A DNA stretch of 64,000 bases, from the NCBI GenBank assembly GCA_001949185.1, contig BDGG01000015.1:786314-850313 (forward strand). The letters are read 5' to 3'. Under the pieces are notes generated by a model. That model searched no databases and had not been told where the DNA came from. It saw nothing but the letters and a program-made list of their open reading frames with translations. Shown one piece after another: positions 60,128-64,000 of the stretch; position 1 is the stretch's first letter; every line of letters starts with the position of its first letter. Both the position numbers and the translations under genes were made by a program. The DNA is from Ramazzottius varieornatus (taxonomy: Eukaryota; Tardigrada; Eutardigrada; Parachela; Ramazzottiidae).

Positions 60128-63100
60128 ATGTCCATGTTGGACCTGAACAATGTGGGCAACAACTTCTTCGCTCTCCGACAGATTGAGCGGGACAAGCTGA
60201 AAGAGGAAGCTGACGAGCTGCGAAGAGTCTTGAACGCCGAGCTAGAATCGGACACCTTCAGAGAACTCCAGGTTTTACAAAGCCGGAAGTCAAAGCCGCT
60301 GACGGAAGAAGAACGCTTGTCGCTCGATTTTCGAACCGAGGACGCTGAAACTTCTCCTCAACCGGACTGGAAGCAGGAAGAAAAGCCGCCTTCGACCGCC
60401 TTCGACGTAGGTTTCCTATAATCCACAGGTATGACGCTGACGTGACCATCAAGTGGGCAAAGAAATATACAAAATCCTACCGGAAGCGAACCACCTACAC
60501 GGACAACGCCTGGCAGAGAAACAGAACGTTAGTGAAGATGGCCAAGAGTGTACAACTGGTCGACTGGGAGAACACGGACGATGGCTTCATCCAGTACGAA
60601 CAACAGTATCGAACTGAACCAGTGCCGCTCTACATTGATACATTCATGGATATGTGCTATCCTCCCATCAACGAAGACTTCCCGCTTTATGTGGTCAGCT
60701 TTATCCGCGGTGCCTTCTTCTTTAGCTGGAAGGAAATCGGTAAGAACCGTCTCTGGGATCGGTATTGGAATAAAAGCTCGTGCTTTGGTGGTTAAGTCAG
60801 ATATCGAGCGATCAAACAAGTTTCCCGGGTGACGCACATTGAGAAGGATGTTGCCCAGGAACGTGCGCCACTTGGGGAAAACCAACTTGTCCAGTTCGGT
60901 TTCTTTCCCCAAGTGGCGCGCGTACTCAGTCTTTCTGGTTGGAAGGGTGCGCCACTTTAAATGAATAATAACGGTCTTGTTTTCTGTCGGTTATTTGATG
61001 GTGAAATGCAGTACTGTCTGTTGTTGCAGACGATGAAAGACGAGGGTTCGAAGAACTGCTGAAGAAAGACCACATGGGTGTGGGATTGGGTTTACGCTGT
61101 ACTCTCCAAGGAGACGTCGTCGATGTTCGGGCAGGTATTCGATTTACAGTAGGGGCCCTTGGTCTCACGGTACGCCACTAGCACTGTTTTGCAGTCCTTA
61201 ATGCTTTACTGTACTGTGTGACGTCATTAAGTTGGACCGACTTTACTCAACTGCAGCTGCCAAAATTATAAGTTATGCTCAACCGTAAAGTTAGGACTTC
61301 TAGAATTCCCTGAGCTCTTCGTATCAAAACTCACAAAGTGTCTTCATCGCTACCCTCTCCTCCCTTGTCATCGTATTCCACCAGTGAATGAAATTCAGAT
61401 TCCTCAGGGGCAAAGTCAGCGAAACTAAACTCATTATCCAAACGAGGCAAATGTTGATCAACAGTCTCGTACTTAATCTTGCAATGCCGAAAGCAATTAA
61501 TCCTAGTTTTGACAGACACAGCTTCGTCAGCTTCAACTGACCACAAACAAGCATCTCAAACGGTGACTCCTTTGAAGTAGCCTTCAGCAGTCTTGAAAGA
61601 CTCCCTCTTGGCGTAGACGTCGTGACACATTCTGCGCCGGAAATGGTCTTTAAACGATTTGATTATTCCTGCATCGAAAGGCTTTGCTTTCGATGTGCAG
61701 TTCGGAGGTAAGAAAAACAGCCGAATGTTGGAGGTTTCGTTAACCTTATGACCTGAAAATTTGTCGACGATCAAAGCAATTCTGCGTTCCTGGCTGATCA
61801 TCTTCTTGTTGAGTTCTTCCAGAAATTCTGAAAAGATCTTTCCTGTCATCCAGCTTGTAGAATTAAGCCTGTAATAGAAAATATGTTTGATGGTATCACG
61901 CCTGCTCACTCCAGCTTTGGTGAAGGCGCGAGGTTGTACCGATTTTCCGACCAGCCACACCGGAAATCGTTCACCCAGCGCATTTCCTGTCAAAAGAACA
62001 GTGATTCGCTCTTTCTTCAGCTTGACGCCTTTGGGTGTTCCTTCTTCTCCAACCAGCGACTTGTTGGGAAATTGACGGTAGAGAAGACCCAGTTCATCTG
62101 CATTCCAGATATCTTTGAGATCAAACTCCAAAAGTATGTTAGGCAAATCGTCGTTGTACCACTTCTCCAAGGCCGAGACGTCCGCACTGGAACCTTCTCC
62201 TACGAACAAAAGAAAACATTTTACTGCTACAGTGTTCAGGGAGTTCCAGCAAGATGAGGACAACCATACAGACTGAAACATACCATGAAGAATTTTGGTA
62301 TTGTAACCGTGACGCTTGCAAAATCTTCGCAGCCATCCTTTGCTTGCTCTGAATTCAGAAATCTCTTCCGATTCCGCGAAAAGTACTGCCATGTCTCCCA
62401 ACCAACGTCCGGTAATACAGGTACCTCCCTGACGCGTCTCCTTGAGAATCCTGAGCATTGCTTCATCAAATTGAGGATAAACTGGCAGCTTAAGTTGCTT
62501 GACGGAAGGCTTCTGATTTTCAAGTGACAGTCTTATCTTCTTCTCGTTCCTTCAATAATATCTGACCGACGATTCATGAAGGTTAAACATGTCGCAAAGC
62601 TGCGCATTCTTTACCTAAAGACGAACGGTAATGGGGATCACAAAACGCTTTACGAGAAGCAAAGAGGACAGAAATATCAAGCACGATTTCACTTACTCCT
62701 GCATCCATCGCCATCAACAGATTCCTCTTCTGAGCGGAGTCCAGTTGGTGGGAAGACTTCGCCACACTATCATTCGCATCATTCCGGTTCCTGTTCTTCA
62801 GCATTTTGACGGCACGGAAAGAGTAGTACAGTGAGAAAAGATCTGATGAATTCAGTATTATAACACAAGAAACAGTTTTCACAATTCCACTGTTTTCCTG
62901 TTTTACGTGCCCAAAACGGACTAGCCGAAATCATGACGTCACAAGTAGTCAGCTGTGTACGTTTGAACCCAGATAAGTCCTCTGACGTACCGTGAGACCA
63001 AGGGCCCCTACTGTATGCTTGGACTGGTTAAACCCAAGGCTATAAAGCCTCATACATAAACCTTCTACGTGCTCAGTATTTTCTGTGAGACAGGATCAAA

Positions 63101-63607
63101 GGATGCCGAGTGGAAGCGAGCAGTGGTCAAGCAGGTTCATAAGCGAGCGAACCAGATCCACGTTGGCCTGGTGGAGTACGGCTTTGAGACTGTTGTCATT
63201 GGCGAGGAAAAAGGGAAGAGTATTTTGGAAGACCACTACAGCAAATCCGAACGTAGGCGAGTTTTCTTCGCTTGTCGCTTCGTTCTGGACGGAGTGGGTA
63301 AGGACTGTAGAATTTCACGAACCTACATACTTCAGTGGTTTCAATTTCCCTAACTCAGGCTGATTTTTCTCAAAATTTACAATGGGATAGTTAACGTTTC
63401 CCCTCCTTTTTTTGAGATCCCACGATGCTGGCCGAAGGTTTCCCGGCCTACAATTTGCTGAAGGATAGTGTGCAAGGAGTGGAGGCCGTAGTGCGGTGCT
63501 CACGAAGAGAGGGTCGCACGGCATTCGGCCGGATGTGGATCAGACCTGAGGATGAATTGTACGACCTGGCTGCCGAGATCAAGAAGCTATCGGGGAGTTC
63601 GAAGTGA
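60128..63607 (+). CDS. Unrecognised protein with a Tudor-like segment; intron hosts a transposon
   Basis: Coding segments: 60128 to about 60350 (MSMLDLNNVGNNFFALRQ, charged helical), about 60360-60739, 61030-61134, 63094-63297 and 63417-63607. The last three junctions are in phase. Between the first two, the frame must change, because KAAFDRLRRRFPIIHRYDAD runs openly into the second exon in another frame. No GT-AG pair I can find joins them correctly, so either a small intron was missed or there is a 1-bp indel. The second segment contains SVQLVDWENTDDGFIQYEQQ. The 63094 exon (AEWKRAVVKQVHKRANQIHV, then GLVEYGFETVVI) resembles a Tudor domain core, which binds methylated Arg/Lys. Overall family unknown. 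The last acceptor is an unusual TTTGAG. The fourth intron is 1959 nt because of the transposon, and would be about 90 nt without it. Confidence 0.55.
60827..60958. repeat. Hairpin repeat, 2 units (60827-60876, 60910-60958)
   Basis: In the intron 60740-61029 of the Tudor-like gene, spaced 83 bp, with a diverged first left arm. Confidence 0.85.
61147..63013 (-). mobile_element. Tigger/pogo-type DNA transposon with perfect 28-bp terminal inverted repeats
   Basis: The termini 61147-61174 and 62986-63013 are exact 28-bp inverted repeats beginning CAGTAGGGGCCCTTGG. A TA dinucleotide borders each end (61145-61146 and 63014-63015), the target duplication of the Tc1/mariner-pogo superfamily. The element is 1867 bp and encodes a pogo-like transposase on the minus strand. 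It sits in an intron of the Tudor-like gene, 12 bp past the donor. The perfect termini suggest recent insertion. Confidence 0.93.
61331..62882 (-). pseudogene. Tigger/pogo-like transposase with two in-frame TGA codons
   Basis: Minus strand. From the N-terminus it holds a helix-turn-helix start (QKRNLLMAMDAG joined by splicing to LCDMFNLHESSVRYY), then a CENP-B-type HTH (FRASKGWLRRFCKRHGYN), then the DDE domain. The three catalytic acids fall in NADELGL, ALIVDKFSGH and LPPNCTSKAKPFDAGIIKSF. An 84-nt intron (62200-62283, in frame) has good GT-AG ends. TGA stops interrupt the same frame at 62552-62554 and 61556-61558. Sequence continues beyond both (RNEKKIRLSLENQK; TRINCFRHCKI), so the stops look like nonsense mutations rather than true ends. 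The copy is probably unable to make full transposase, while its ends remain mobile in principle. Confidence 0.8.
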
Positions 63608-64000
63608 TAGACCTGGGGGAACGTACTTGCGTTGGGTTGTTTTGCTGTTGGGACCAGGAAGTACCCTGGTAGCACTCGAAGTACTGTGAACGACATCCCC
63701 CCTCTTTTTAATGATTTAGTGCTTCGCTTCTTTGTTCATGTACCGTTTGTTCTTTTCCTGAAAAGCTTCAAAACTGTACGTTGATGGTAGTTGTAGTTGT
63801 TGTGGATTGTTATCGGTTATTTTTGGGGCACTTGAGGACCCACGTTCTGTGATAACCTGTTTCTACAATTTGGACAGTCGATGTACCTTTCCCCAGTACA
63901 AGCTTGCTTTGTTCATACTCTCATGTCGTTGTCACTTTTGTTCCGTCCTTTTTCCCAGTCTACAAGTTGTAGGCAATTTCGGAATTAAACAAACAAGTCT
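63608..64000. other. 3' flank of the Tudor-like gene
   Basis: No further coding exon seen. GGAATTAAACAA near the right edge could serve as a weak poly(A) signal. Confidence 0.4.

Overview
This is nuclear DNA from an animal with a compact genome. About fifteen genes fit in 64 kb. Most introns are 50-350 nt with GT-AG ends, and the gene set is bilaterian: a Gbx homeobox gene, an NMDA-receptor GluN1 subunit, a rhodopsin-type GPCR, symplekin and two myotubularin pseudophosphatases. The C1 domain in the Sbf protein and the short introns fit a protostome, perhaps a small-genome ecdysozoan such as a tardigrade. The species is not proven by anything seen here.

Layout, left to right: (1) 1-1755, minus, 3' part of an unrecognised Cys-containing protein gene running off the left edge. 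(2) 5259-6898, minus, Gbx homeobox gene, 3 exons. (3) 11570-23807, minus, 21-exon Sbf (MTMR5/MTMR13) gene. (4) 24729-30470, plus, 18-exon symplekin, divergent from Sbf. (5) 30923-31670, plus, small four-helix CD20/MS4A-like membrane protein. (6) 34003-42106, plus, 14-exon GluN1. (7) 42403-44374, minus, 4-exon GPCR, convergent with GluN1. (8) 46253-49422, minus, mitochondrial IF-2. (9) 50295-51152, minus, intron-containing histone H3.3. (10) 52001-52278, minus, possible 79-aa basic protein with a 38-nt intron. (11) 52439-54140, plus, divergent CDK7-like kinase. (12) 54413-55380, minus, unrecognised protein. (13) 56818-59436, plus, MTMR10/12-type pseudophosphatase. (14) 60128-63607, plus, unrecognised gene with a Tudor-like segment, whose fourth intron carries a Tigger/pogo DNA transposon.

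I joined exons by hand. In the multi-exon genes given exact coordinates, intron phases agree throughout. The exceptions are gene 14, where the frame changes near 60350, and gene 1, which is partial. Conceptual lengths are Gbx 344 aa, Sbf 2002, symplekin 1213, GluN1 964, GPCR 424, MTIF2 731, H3.3 136, CDK7-like 420 and MTMR10/12-like 664.

The most striking non-genic feature is a family of about fifty short hairpins: a ~50-bp imperfect palindrome with arms AAGTGGCGCACG / CGTGCGCCACTT around an asymmetric ~24-nt centre. They occur singly or in runs of 2-4 at a ~82-bp period. They are scattered through introns of nearly every multi-exon gene and some intergenic DNA, and never lie inside a coding exon. 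Together with their flanks they look like a modular miniature inverted-repeat element. Other notable points are a GluN1 that has lost the arginine, serine and proline that contact glycine, two catalytically dead myotubularins of different classes, and an intact-ended Tigger element with mirrored internal TGACGTCA motifs.
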